Shown here: one piece after another, positions 1 through 9,400 of the stretch | Position numbering within the stretch: the stretch's first letter is position 1 | Layout: each line of letters starts with the position of its first letter | Source of the DNA: Bryobacterales bacterium | Lineage (GTDB): Bacteria > Acidobacteriota > Terriglobia > Bryobacterales > Bryobacteraceae | Direction of reading: 5' to 3' | Assembly (NCBI GenBank): GCA_003166865.1 | Contig: PMUP01000090.1 | Location: 1-43,102 of the forward strand | Length of the DNA stretch: 43,102 nt | Program-made: the position numbers and the translations under genes | Notes under the pieces: generated by a model | The model's database searches: none | The model's input: only the letters and a program-made list of their open reading frames with translations | Told to the model about the DNA's origin: nothing

Positions 1-76
1 GACCATCCCAAGATCCAATACGATTGGGAAACACAGCACAAATAGCGGCGCGAGGCGACAATTTCGAGTCCCGATA

Positions 77-892
77 TCAACTGCGCTTCGTTGCGAGAAT
101 GTACTGACCCGCCCCAAACAATCGTGTGTGCAATAGTGGCCAAAGCAACCGCTTTGCCGTGCGTTTTGCCCACGACTGGGAATCGTAAATCCCGCACGGC
201 AGGAAGCGCGTAGTCAAAACGGTTAGGCCGGCCGACTCCAGCAGCCCACGCAGTTCGGCGGGGCTGTATTCGTGATAGTGAATCTCGCCAATCGAAATCA
301 CCTTGCCGTCTTTCAACTTTGGCTCGTGGATGAAATGGTGAGTTCCCCAAAGGCTGTATTTATTCGTAATCATCCGCCAGCCATTCCAGAGCGTGCAGGC
401 GTTCGGCGTATCCACGATCATCAGGCCTCCCGGACGGAGCAGTTCGGCGAGCCGCTTCACCAGACCAAATGGGTGGTTCAGAATGTGCTCGATCACTTCG
501 CCCAGGACAATAACGTCGAAGCTATGCGGCGCAAGTTCTGGAAACAGTTCCAAATCATTGAGATTGGATGGCAAGAACCGCACGCCGGCCCGCTCAAAGA
601 GTGCATTCCGTTCTGGCGGGCGCGAAGCGTCAGTTGCGCTGACACGGTAACCGCAACGGCCGAGCAGGTAAGCAATATGACCCACTCCGCACCCAACTTC
701 GAAGGCAGTACCGCCCGGGGCGTGAGCATTGGCGTCTCGGATAATCATTGCCATTCGCTCTTCGTTCATGGGCCAGTATTCGTGGATGAACCAAGGGTTC
801 GCAGAAAATGACTTCAGGAGTTCCTGAACGGCTTCGGAATAAGTTACAGGCTCGTTGGCTATCTTCACACCAAGCTTAGGTCTCAACTGCAT
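77..892 (-). CDS. Class I SAM-dependent methyltransferase
   Basis: A 271-residue protein with a complete Rossmann-type methyltransferase core. Motif I (FEVGCGVGH) is at residues 64-72, the acidic residue after strand 2 is D88, FDVIVLGEVIEH is at 125-136, and LLRPGGLMIVDTPN is at 151-164. This order is typical of the Methyltransf_11/23 type that methylates small molecules or sugars. The C-terminal part (about 165-271) is rich in His and aromatic residues and probably forms the acceptor lid. The acceptor cannot be read from the sequence. The nearness of a sulfotransferase and a polysaccharide locus makes a sugar or lipid-linked glycan a fair guess, but a guess only. It is the most downstream gene of the minus-strand block and is separated from the sulfotransferase gene by 358 bp, so it probably has its own promoter. 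It resembles the methyltransferase at 36923-37846 only in the shared core motifs. Confidence 0.88.
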   Translation of the reverse strand: MQLRPKLGVKIANEPVTYSEAVQELLKSFSANPWFIHEYWPMNEERMAMIIRDANAHAPGGTAFEVGCGVGHIAYLLGRCGYRVSATDASRPPERNALFERAGVRFLPSNLNDLELFPELAPHSFDVIVLGEVIEHILNHPFGLVKRLAELLRPGGLMIVDTPNACTLWNGWRMITNKYSLWGTHHFIHEPKLKDGKVISIGEIHYHEYSPAELRGLLESAGLTVLTTRFLPCGIYDSQSWAKRTAKRLLWPLLHTRLFGAGQYILATKRS

Positions 893-1250
893 GTCTCCTC
901 ACGCAGTGGAACGTACAATTTCCGGTCCATAAGGCCGATCTGGGAGGATTGGGACAGGGGATCAGGGACGCTAACCGGGAAACCGCCGCGGCGACGGCTA
1001 GCCACAGCAGCACGTGTGGGTCGATCGTAGAAATCAGCGCACCGGTGCCGGTAGTGTCGAATGCCATCGTCGAGTGTCATCAACGTGTCGTCTCGGCGTC
1101 CAGTTAGCAGTGGAGCCACGAACTTAACTCCATTAGTGTGGCACAACGCGAGAGGTTTCGGAAGATGGTTCTAGTACGGGTAGGGCTACGGGTTAGGGGT
1201 GCGGCCCTGCTAGACAAGGCGAGAATCTAAAAACGGATTGTGACTCGCGC
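893..1250. other. Intergenic stretch, no gene recognised
   Basis: These 358 bases lie between the methyltransferase start and the end of the sulfotransferase gene. Short open frames exist on the minus strand, one with a hydrophobic run, but none has a plausible ribosome binding site or a recognisable family. A GTACTAG element (minus-strand reading) near 1171-1177 resembles the GTACTGGTA element found upstream of other minus-strand genes here. The stretch probably holds the methyltransferase promoter. Confidence 0.4.
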
Positions 1251-2207
1251 CTAGGCGCCCAACTTATAGCCGATCTTCTCAATCCGTCTTTTTGTCTCCG
1301 CATCCAGCTCATTGATAAAGTTTCTGAATTGAGGGACTTTGTTTTGAACAGCCAAAAAGCCATATGGCTTGGTTCTGGGAGGGGCGACCTGTATTCTGCT
1401 CAAATCAAGATCATCCGACAGGACCTCAACAATCTTGGAAAACTCCTTGAGCGGATCGATCACGAAGTCCTCCAGCCGCAACGCTACTGTGGCGGATTGG
1501 AGATACAGCTCAGTTTCCTCGACAAATTCCGAAAAAGACAAAAACCGCGGGCCTGGAGCAGCAGCGAAAAAAGCAGGGTCACCGTCGGCAAAGGCCTTAA
1601 AGTCAGAAAAATTCTGTTCCAAATTGGCACAGAGCTCGTCGGTGTTCTTATAAACGTTGGAAGTACCCGTAATCATGATCTCATCGCGAATAAATTTCCG
1701 CCACCAAACCCAATTTGTCAGCAACGCATCCAGGGGATGACGATAAATAAAAATTAAATCGGCTAATCGCGATCTGGCCGCTTCCACTACACGGCTCGTT
1801 ACCTCCGGTAACTCATGATAGCGAGAAACATGCTTGATAGAGGCATGCCCGCTGTAGAGCATCGATGTCCGAAGTCCACGGAAGCGCATCCCTTGCCTAA
1901 AATATTTCGCTCTTTCTCCAAAGTGCTCCAGCACCAGCTCAATGATATAGTTCCGTCCCGAGCCGAAAGGCGCAGTAACATAAAGTGTCCTGTCGTTCCC
2001 CGGACTATGGACTTTCCAATACCAATCCGTCTCCCCCAATCTGGAGCGGAGGCTCGACCATTGTTCGCCAGGGGGTTTTCGCGCGAATCGGACGATCTGT
2101 TGAAGTACCTGCATCTGGCTGCACTGATCGAAAAATGAAGTAGCGGTCCCGGTCAATACAGTATACTTCCAACGCGCCCCAGTCGCGGCCGAATTTCCGG
2201 GCCGCAT
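1251..2207 (-). CDS. Sulfotransferase-like protein
   Basis: A 318-residue protein with the two PAPS-binding signatures of the sulfotransferase fold. A 5'-phosphosulfate loop variant (TAPFGSGRNYI) is at residues 78-88 and the 3'-phosphate segment (IFIYRHPLDALLTNW) at 152-166. The loop has Arg-Asn where cytosolic enzymes carry Thr-Thr, and SGR replaces the usual KSGT, so the family is divergent. If active it would transfer sulfate from PAPS to a hydroxyl, possibly of the nearby exopolysaccharide. The link to the polymer is inference. Start is uncertain: the ATG ending at 2207 has no Shine-Dalgarno sequence, and an ATG ending at 2114 would give 287 residues and still keep both motifs. A GTACTGGTA element lies only about 14 bp upstream of the longer start, which slightly favours the shorter one if that element is a promoter or operator. 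Confidence 0.72.
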   Translation of the reverse strand: MRPGNSAATGARWKYTVLTGTATSFFDQCSQMQVLQQIVRFARKPPGEQWSSLRSRLGETDWYWKVHSPGNDRTLYVTAPFGSGRNYIIELVLEHFGERAKYFRQGMRFRGLRTSMLYSGHASIKHVSRYHELPEVTSRVVEAARSRLADLIFIYRHPLDALLTNWVWWRKFIRDEIMITGTSNVYKNTDELCANLEQNFSDFKAFADGDPAFFAAAPGPRFLSFSEFVEETELYLQSATVALRLEDFVIDPLKEFSKIVEVLSDDLDLSRIQVAPPRTKPYGFLAVQNKVPQFRNFINELDAETKRRIEKIGYKLGA

Positions 2208-2283
2208 TGCGGGAGAGTTGTACCAGTACCTGTGAGAATTGGGCGGTGCCCCTTCCTGTCAGCGTCTCAGTACCATCCCCCTC

Positions 2284-5200
2284 CTAAAGCGTGTGTATTA
2301 AGCCGGGAGGCGTCAGTATCCGTCCGCTGCTATCGAGGTACACCAAACGATAATAGATCGGTCCAATGTTCCTGTCCCAGGGTGGCGTGCATGTCCCAGT
2401 GCCGCAATCGAACGTCTGATAGAGCATTTGTCCGGCCACCGACGGGCTAGTGAAGGCGAGCGGTGAGTAGCTGTACTGGATAACAATGTCGGTAGCATTG
2501 GGCACGTCGGCGAGACGCGCGGAGATGGGCGGCTGCTTGAGTTCCGCCGCTGCGTTGTTGGGGAAAAGGTAGGCGCGAAACTCACCGGGCGCGCACATTT
2601 TAGAATCAGTTGTGGTCCCCGCCGCGATTACATCTACTGGCTGGATCGAGTCCCAGGTCATCGAGAAGCGGATAATGGGCTGGCCGGAGATCAAGTAAGG
2701 AGCGAGGTTCGCCGTGCAAGTGATGGAAGCGTCCACGAAGCTCTGGATCATCAGCAAATTGCCATAGACTCCCGTTCGGGCGGCCGCCTCGAACTGCTGT
2801 CCGTAGTCGGGCGAGTTGAGCCGGGTCTGATATTCATATTTGAGGATGCGCTCGTGAATGAGATTCGGGTTAGTGTGTGCCATCGCGGCTTCTTGAGACC
2901 GGCCAAAGTCCGTGACTGGATTTATACCCGACAGGTTCGCTTCGTCCAGAAGGTCGGTCCCACCGAACACCAAGCCTTTTCCTTCCACGGTCGCGCTCAT
3001 CGCCGAATTGACGCCAACCATCGTTAGATCGGAATAGTCTGGATCGTAAGCAATCTGATAAGCGCGGTGGCCGGAGCCGCCTTCAATTGCGAGCTCGTTT
3101 ATGCTGGCAAACATCACGCGCGGGCTGGTGTCGCTGTTTAAGACCCAATTGATTCCGCGCCGGTACGCGCCGTCTGGAATGATGTAGGCCGTTCCGCCAG
3201 TCGAGGACAAATTCGGTACTTGCCTCCACCAGCTTGCACCGCCCGCCCCAGGCGCTTCACAAACGTTCAGTGTGTATCCGTTGTCAAACCAACCAGTCAT
3301 CGCGTTCACGTTGCTCGACGATGACCCCGAGACCGTAAACATCTGGCCTCGGTTATTCTTCCAGTTGTTCGGGCAAGTGTTGTTGACGGTGCTGTTGAAA
3401 CTTCCAGGGGTGTTGCGCGAATTTGACGCGAAGATGGTTGCAAGCGTATACGTGTTGCCATTCGCAAACGTGATCGTGCCGCCGGTCGCCGAGCCGGAAA
3501 AGGTCGAGTTCGCCAGAACCACGCTGAGCTTTGTCGCCGTGGGCGCTGCGATCACATAGTAGTTCCCATCACAGGCCGCGTTGCCTGAGCCGTGGACGGT
3601 GAGTTTGGTCTGCTCCGGGGTCACATGGTAAATGAGATGCGGGGTGGCCGTCGTGATGGTATTGCCGCTGCAAGAAGTCACGGCGATCTGATAGCCGGAC
3701 GGATAGGGGCCAATGCTGTAATTCATGACAGTGCCGGCGGTCTCTCCGATCAATGGCGTGGCGCGGTCCATGTAGTTCAAACTGTTCCGCGACAAGTCGC
3801 CGATCTGAGAGATCAATGGCGACATCGCGGTACCGGACGGGAGGTAAGGCGTGCCGACGGTGCTTACATACTGCTCCCAATAGTCTCCGACCTTGACGCC
3901 GCCCACCGAAGTCGCGCCGGACCAGTTGGAAATCCCGTAGGTGCAGCAGGAACCCTGGAGCGGCCACGCGATGGGCGTGAAATTGGGGACGCTGGTGAGC
4001 CAGGAGCGAATGGTTGAAAACATGTTGTACGGAAGGTATCGCGTGCAGGGGCCAGAGCTTGATCCGCCTGGAGGACAGGCTTTCCCCGAACGGTCGAAGG
4101 TGGTGTAGACATAGGTGTGAAGCTGCGTGGCGCCGCTCGTGAGCCTGCCGGAATAACTACAGGGGAAGGTGATGCCAGTGGAGGTTCGGGAGCTGTAGAC
4201 GAACCTCGGACCATTGGTGCTGGAGCTGTAATCCAGCGCGGTCCCGGAGCCGGTGATAATGAAGCTGCGCGCTCCGGTGAAACGGTCGTTATTAGGCGCC
4301 GGCCAGGCCACGGTGCAAGTGGTTCCGTCGCCCGACAATGCGGTAAAGCCATTGGTGCCGATGATGATCCCGCCTGTATCGGTGCCTTCCAGCGGATTGC
4401 CTCCCCACGAGCCGCCGACTTCATCGACAGCCATCATTTGTTGCACCATCCCGGAATTCACCCATTGCTGGACGACGTATTTGAAGGGGTTTATGGTCCA
4501 GCCCGCCGAGCCCCCGGGAGACGCGGGCCCGAGCATCGTTTCATACATCGTATCGGTGGTTTGAAACCAACTGCTGCTATTCAGGTAGACCCACTTGAGT
4601 TTGCCCTGACCATAGGTGGAGAGATTGGCGCCGATCACTGAGATTTCGCGGGCCACCGCGGACTCAAACGATCTTTGAACTGGTCCACGAGGCACTTCAG
4701 TACCGCACTCGATGGTGTTGAAACCGGCTTGGGCCAATCCAGGTCCCCAGCTGGCTGCCAAGTTCACTGCTGAAGTTACGCCTACGAGAAGCGGCATGAA
4801 AGGATCGCAACTGACGAACGACGAGGCCCGCCAGATGGAATTGGAAACATAGCCGGAATGGATCTGACCATCAGCGCCGAAGTTCGGGATTGCGCGCTCG
4901 CCGGGATTGAGCACGAAGGGCCAGAATACGCGGGTCAGACCGTTGGAATCAGTCGCTGTCACGAAGTCGATCCCGGTGGCCGAAGTCGGCTTGACGGTGC
5001 AGACGCCGGTGATGGTGAAGTGAGTGGTGCTATTTGGCACGCAACGCGTAAGCCTGGCGGTGGTAGTGGAGCCGTTCGCGTTCAAATCCGTCGCCGTCAT
5101 TGTGACCGAAGGTCCGCCGGCGGTCAGCATCACTTCGCGAGCGCTCAGTAGAAGTTGACTCGGCACGACAGCGTTCGTGAAAGTCTGTGTCTGCTCCCAG

Positions 5201-6462
5201 CCGCCCATATCGGACCACACTCCGTTGCGGCATCCCGGGCAGTTGCCGCCATCCACGCGTATCAGCATCTGGTGAGGAGCATTGAGAAATTGGGCCGTGT
5301 TGACGATGATGTCCTTTGTCGCGGCGATGGTCTCGGAGCTAGCTGCCTCAAGCCCATCCACGAAAGCCTTGAAGGTCTTGTTGATCCCGGAGTTCGGGCC
5401 GTTGACCGTGACTGCGAATTGTTCGCTGCCGAAGATCGCGCCGGAAGGCTGGATGGCCTCCACCGCAAGCGAGTTGTTCTCATTCCAGATGTTCGTCCAT
5501 CCAGGGCCATGGGTAGCGGTGACCAACCCGCCCCATGTGCTGCCCGCCAAGATGATTTCATTTTTAGCGGAATGCCCCAGGGCAAAACCTGGCGTAATCG
5601 TTATCGAACCACCACCGGTCCCGGCCACGTTCACATCCAGCGGGTTGGTGGTGACCGTGCCTGAGATCTCAAACCCGATGGAGCCAAGGAAGCTGGCGCT
5701 GGCCGAGTTCCTGCAGGTCAGCGTGGTCCCGCGACCCCCGCGGATGTCGTAAGCGTAAACCCACTGGCCCGCGGATGTTCCGATTGGTCCGCCTTTGGCA
5801 ATGGTTCCATAAGCGACCGTGCCGCCGTTGTTCGTGGTGCAGGTCAGAGTCGCGGAACTGGATTGCCAACGCGTGTACATGGCGAGCGTGTGGCCCGCGG
5901 CCGTGGCGCCGCAGTCGACTGTGCCGGATGTGCTCCGGCCGCACGGTGCGCCGCCGACGATGGCCGGAGTGCCGCGCGCGGAGTAGAAGCTGACCGCGTT
6001 GGTGAGGTAGCCGAGGGCCGAGCCCAGGTTGATTTCGGCGACCAGTTCAGGAACGACGGTTATGTCGGTGCAAGTTGTCGAGCAGGTGTTTTGGGGCAGG
6101 TTGTTTTCAACTTTGAAACGAACCGCCGGGCTGGTGGCAAGGACGGTGTTCGTGAGGCCGAGATAATCCACATAGACCGTGTGCAGGCCATTCCCGGCAT
6201 AATAGGCGTTCCAGTTGAACGAGTACGGCGGCGTGCGCGAGACGCCCAGCAGTTCGCCCGAGCCAGGGATGCTGGCCGAGCCATCCAAATAGTAAGCGGC
6301 GGCGGCGATGTTCCCACAGGCCGAGCACGTGCTGGCGAGGGCGTAGTTGATCTGGCCGGCGTCAGCGTTGAGGGTGGGAGTGCCGGAGCCGGGATTCGTG
6401 ACGGCAGCCATCTGGGCGAACGCGCTGGCGCCGAAAATGAGGAACAAGAGAAGGCGCTTCAC
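2284..6462 (-). CDS. Giant secreted Ig-like protein, tandem paralogue B
   Basis: A 1392-residue exported protein. The start is a GTG at 6462 followed by a clean signal peptide (MKRLLLFLIFGASAFA, then Gln). Next come an Ig-like segment (about 20-120, with a CSACGN pair), a Gly/Thr/Ser-rich beta-sandwich region (about 130-470, with NCPGC), a central region (about 530-830) that looks like an alpha/beta enzyme domain, and a beta-rich C-terminal third. Acidic residues kept in the neighbour paralogue stand out: D680-E681 before a WGGNPLEG motif, and E1123 in an INELAIEGGSGHRAY segment. These could be catalytic carboxylates of a glycoside hydrolase-like domain, but no known family can be named from sequence alone. 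It lies 8 bp downstream of its paralogue and is probably co-transcribed with it. There is no PEP-CTERM tail; the protein ends in GLIHTL. A role in binding or trimming exopolysaccharide is inference from context. Confidence 0.85.
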   Translation of the reverse strand: MKRLLLFLIFGASAFAQMAAVTNPGSGTPTLNADAGQINYALASTCSACGNIAAAAYYLDGSASIPGSGELLGVSRTPPYSFNWNAYYAGNGLHTVYVDYLGLTNTVLATSPAVRFKVENNLPQNTCSTTCTDITVVPELVAEINLGSALGYLTNAVSFYSARGTPAIVGGAPCGRSTSGTVDCGATAAGHTLAMYTRWQSSSATLTCTTNNGGTVAYGTIAKGGPIGTSAGQWVYAYDIRGGRGTTLTCRNSASASFLGSIGFEISGTVTTNPLDVNVAGTGGGSITITPGFALGHSAKNEIILAGSTWGGLVTATHGPGWTNIWNENNSLAVEAIQPSGAIFGSEQFAVTVNGPNSGINKTFKAFVDGLEAASSETIAATKDIIVNTAQFLNAPHQMLIRVDGGNCPGCRNGVWSDMGGWEQTQTFTNAVVPSQLLLSAREVMLTAGGPSVTMTATDLNANGSTTTARLTRCVPNSTTHFTITGVCTVKPTSATGIDFVTATDSNGLTRVFWPFVLNPGERAIPNFGADGQIHSGYVSNSIWRASSFVSCDPFMPLLVGVTSAVNLAASWGPGLAQAGFNTIECGTEVPRGPVQRSFESAVAREISVIGANLSTYGQGKLKWVYLNSSSWFQTTDTMYETMLGPASPGGSAGWTINPFKYVVQQWVNSGMVQQMMAVDEVGGSWGGNPLEGTDTGGIIIGTNGFTALSGDGTTCTVAWPAPNNDRFTGARSFIITGSGTALDYSSSTNGPRFVYSSRTSTGITFPCSYSGRLTSGATQLHTYVYTTFDRSGKACPPGGSSSGPCTRYLPYNMFSTIRSWLTSVPNFTPIAWPLQGSCCTYGISNWSGATSVGGVKVGDYWEQYVSTVGTPYLPSGTAMSPLISQIGDLSRNSLNYMDRATPLIGETAGTVMNYSIGPYPSGYQIAVTSCSGNTITTATPHLIYHVTPEQTKLTVHGSGNAACDGNYYVIAAPTATKLSVVLANSTFSGSATGGTITFANGNTYTLATIFASNSRNTPGSFNSTVNNTCPNNWKNNRGQMFTVSGSSSSNVNAMTGWFDNGYTLNVCEAPGAGGASWWRQVPNLSSTGGTAYIIPDGAYRRGINWVLNSDTSPRVMFASINELAIEGGSGHRAYQIAYDPDYSDLTMVGVNSAMSATVEGKGLVFGGTDLLDEANLSGINPVTDFGRSQEAAMAHTNPNLIHERILKYEYQTRLNSPDYGQQFEAAARTGVYGNLLMIQSFVDASITCTANLAPYLISGQPIIRFSMTWDSIQPVDVIAAGTTTDSKMCAPGEFRAYLFPNNAAAELKQPPISARLADVPNATDIVIQYSYSPLAFTSPSVAGQMLYQTFDCGTGTCTPPWDRNIGPIYYRLVYLDSSGRILTPPGLIHTL

Positions 6463-6470
6463 CCATTCAA

Positions 6471-9400
6471 TTATAAAGTCTGAACATCCGAGGTGGCCAG
6501 GACTCTTCCGCTTGAGTTCAAATAAACTAGCTCATAGTAGATCGTGCCAATCTGTTTATCGACCGGAAGCTGACAGCTTCCAGTTCCGCAGTTGTACACC
6601 TGGTACAGCGTCTGCGCTGCCACCGATGGACTTCTGAACGAAAGCGGCGAATAGGAATAGCGGACAAGAATGGATGCTGCATTGGTCACATCCGACAGCT
6701 TCGCCGAGATAGCCGGTTGATTCAGCTCCGCCGCTGCATTGTTCGGGAAAAGGTAGGCGCGAAACTCACCCGGCGCGCACGTCTTGGAATCCGTTGTGGC
6801 CCCCGCCGCGATTACATCCACTGCCTGGATGGAGTCCCAGGTCATCGCGAAGCGGATGATGGGCTGGCCGCTGATCAAGTAAGGCGCGAGGTTCGCCGTG
6901 CAAGTGATCGAATCATCCACGAAGCTCTGGATCATCAGAATATTGCCGTAGGAACCCGTGCGGGCGGCCGCCTCGAAAAATGGGCCGTAGTCGGGCGAGT
7001 TGAGCCGGGTTTGATATTCGTACTTCATCAGGCGCGCGTGCAGCAGATTCGGGTTGGTGTGGCCTTGAGTCGCCTCAGCCGAGCGCGCGAAGTCGTTTAC
7101 CGAGTTGAGCCCTGCCTGAACTGCATTGTTAAAGTCCAAATTCCTGAACTGCTGGACGTTGCCGAGCGTGTCCGGGCCGACCCACGCGGAGCCCGGGCCG
7201 ATCAGGGTAAGATCGGAACCTTGCGGATCGGTCTGCCAGGTGTACGCCCGATGCCCGGAGCCGCCTTCGATCGCGATTTCGTTCACACTGGCAAACATTT
7301 GGACCGGGCCGGAATCGCTGTTGGTCGGCCAACTGATTCCCCGGTGATACCACAGATCGGGGACGATGGTCGCCGTTCCACCGCTGGAGGACAGATTCGG
7401 GATCTGCCGCCACCACTGATAAGCGCCCACGACATTAGCCTCACACGCATTCGTCGTGTAACCGCTATCAAACCAGCCGGCCATGGCGTTGATGCTGGCA
7501 TTCGATGAGCCGGAAACAGTGAAGGCCAGGCCGCGATTGTTCTTCACGGTATTCGGACATGCGCCGTAAAGGGTGTCCGCGAATAGGCCGGGCTTGTTGC
7601 CGGAAGTCTGCGCCGAGAAAGTCGTGACTGTGTAGCTAGCCCCGCTACAGGGCGATGTTGGGTACTGAGCGTTCGGGCAAAACGTGATGGTCCCGCCGAC
7701 GTTCGTGCTGGCGAGAGCAAAGCTCGCGTTCGCTTGAACCACGAGCAGCGTGTACGCGGTAGGCGCGGCGACGATGTAATAGTTGCCGTCGCAGGCAGAA
7801 CCGGAGGAGCCGCTGATCCATACCTTGGTCGCATCGGGGATGACGTTCTGGACCAAATGCGGCGTGGCCGTCGTGACCGTGTTGCCTTCGCAACTGGTGA
7901 CCGCGATTTTATAGCCCTGGAACAAATAATCGACCATGGTCCCGGATGACTCTGAGATCACCGGGGTGGTGCGCTGCATCGTATTGAAACTCTCCCGCAG
8001 CGTGTCGCCCAAAGCGGCGATCATGAATGAGAGCGCGTGGTGGATGGGCAGGTAAAGGCCGCCCGGGGTCCAATACGGCTCCCAAAAATTTCCGATCCTC
8101 ACACCGCCCACGGCGACTTGCCCGGAATAATTTGTGCGACCGTAGGGAGCGCCGTTATTGGCCAGCGACCAGGATATCGGCGGGTAATTGGTGACGTTGG
8201 TGATCCAGGTGTGAACCTGGAGCAGGGCATTGTATTCAATCCATTGCGTGCAGGGTGGATCTGGCGGTATCACGCCCGAGGTGGAAGAGCAAGGCGTCTC
8301 AGCCGGAAGAGCCGTGAACGTGTTGGCCACGTAGGGGTTGATTTGAGCCGTCCCGCTGGTAATCGTACCGGTGTAGCTGCAAGAAAATGTAATCACTCCT
8401 CCTGTAATGGAGCCGCTGTAAAGGAAGACCGGGCTGTTGGTCGCTCCATTGTAATCGAGCGCTGTCCCAGTTCCAGTGAGGATGAACCTGTCCGCCCCGG
8501 TGAACATATCGCTGAGCGGATAAGTCCAGTCGATCAGGCAAGTGGTTCCGTTGCCGGTGATTTGTGTGAACCCGTTGGTACCGATCAGAATTCCGTTGGT
8601 GTTGGTGCCTTCCAGCGGGTTGCTTCCCCAATTGCATTCGTCGCATTGATTCGATCCGATAACCAGCCCGGAATTGACCCAGAGTTGTGTAGCGTTCTGC
8701 AGCGCCGGCGGGGTCCAACTGGCTGCAGCGCCGTAGACCGTTGAGAAGAGGTCCGGCGTCCCGGCGACGTAGCTGGTCTCGATCAGGTGGACATACTTAA
8801 GTCTCCCGGCCCCGTAGGTGCTGAGGTTGCCGCCAACCGTCATAATGTCGGTGGCGATGTTGGCCTGGAACGTAGATTGCGAACTGCCGGGAACTTCCAA
8901 ACCCCACTCCACTCCTGTGAATCCGGCCGCCGCGAATGAAGCCGCAACCAGAGCCGTTCGATTTGCGGATGAGGTAGTAAAAGATCCGCTGCCTCCAGGC
9001 GGTCCTAATGGATCGCCACTGTAAAACTGAGTCGCCAGCCAGATCGCGTTAGCGACATAACCCTGGTGAATTTGGCCGTCCGAGCCAAATTCCGCGATCA
9101 AGCTCTCGCCGGAGTTGAGCACGTAGGGCCAAAAGACGCGGCTCATGCCATAGGCGTCGGTCGCGGTCGCGAAGTCGATCCCGGCCGAAGACGTCGGCGT
9201 GATGATACAATTGCCGCCGCTATTGGCGACCGTGAAATAAGAAACGCCGAGCGGGGGACTCGGGTCCGCTACGCAGGTGATGGCCGCCGGTGCGGTTGTC
9301 ACGCCATCGGTGTATAGATGGGTCCCGGTGACTGTCACCGGAGCCCCATTAACGGCCATGATGATTTCGCGTCCCGACACCAGAAGCTGGCTCGGCACGA

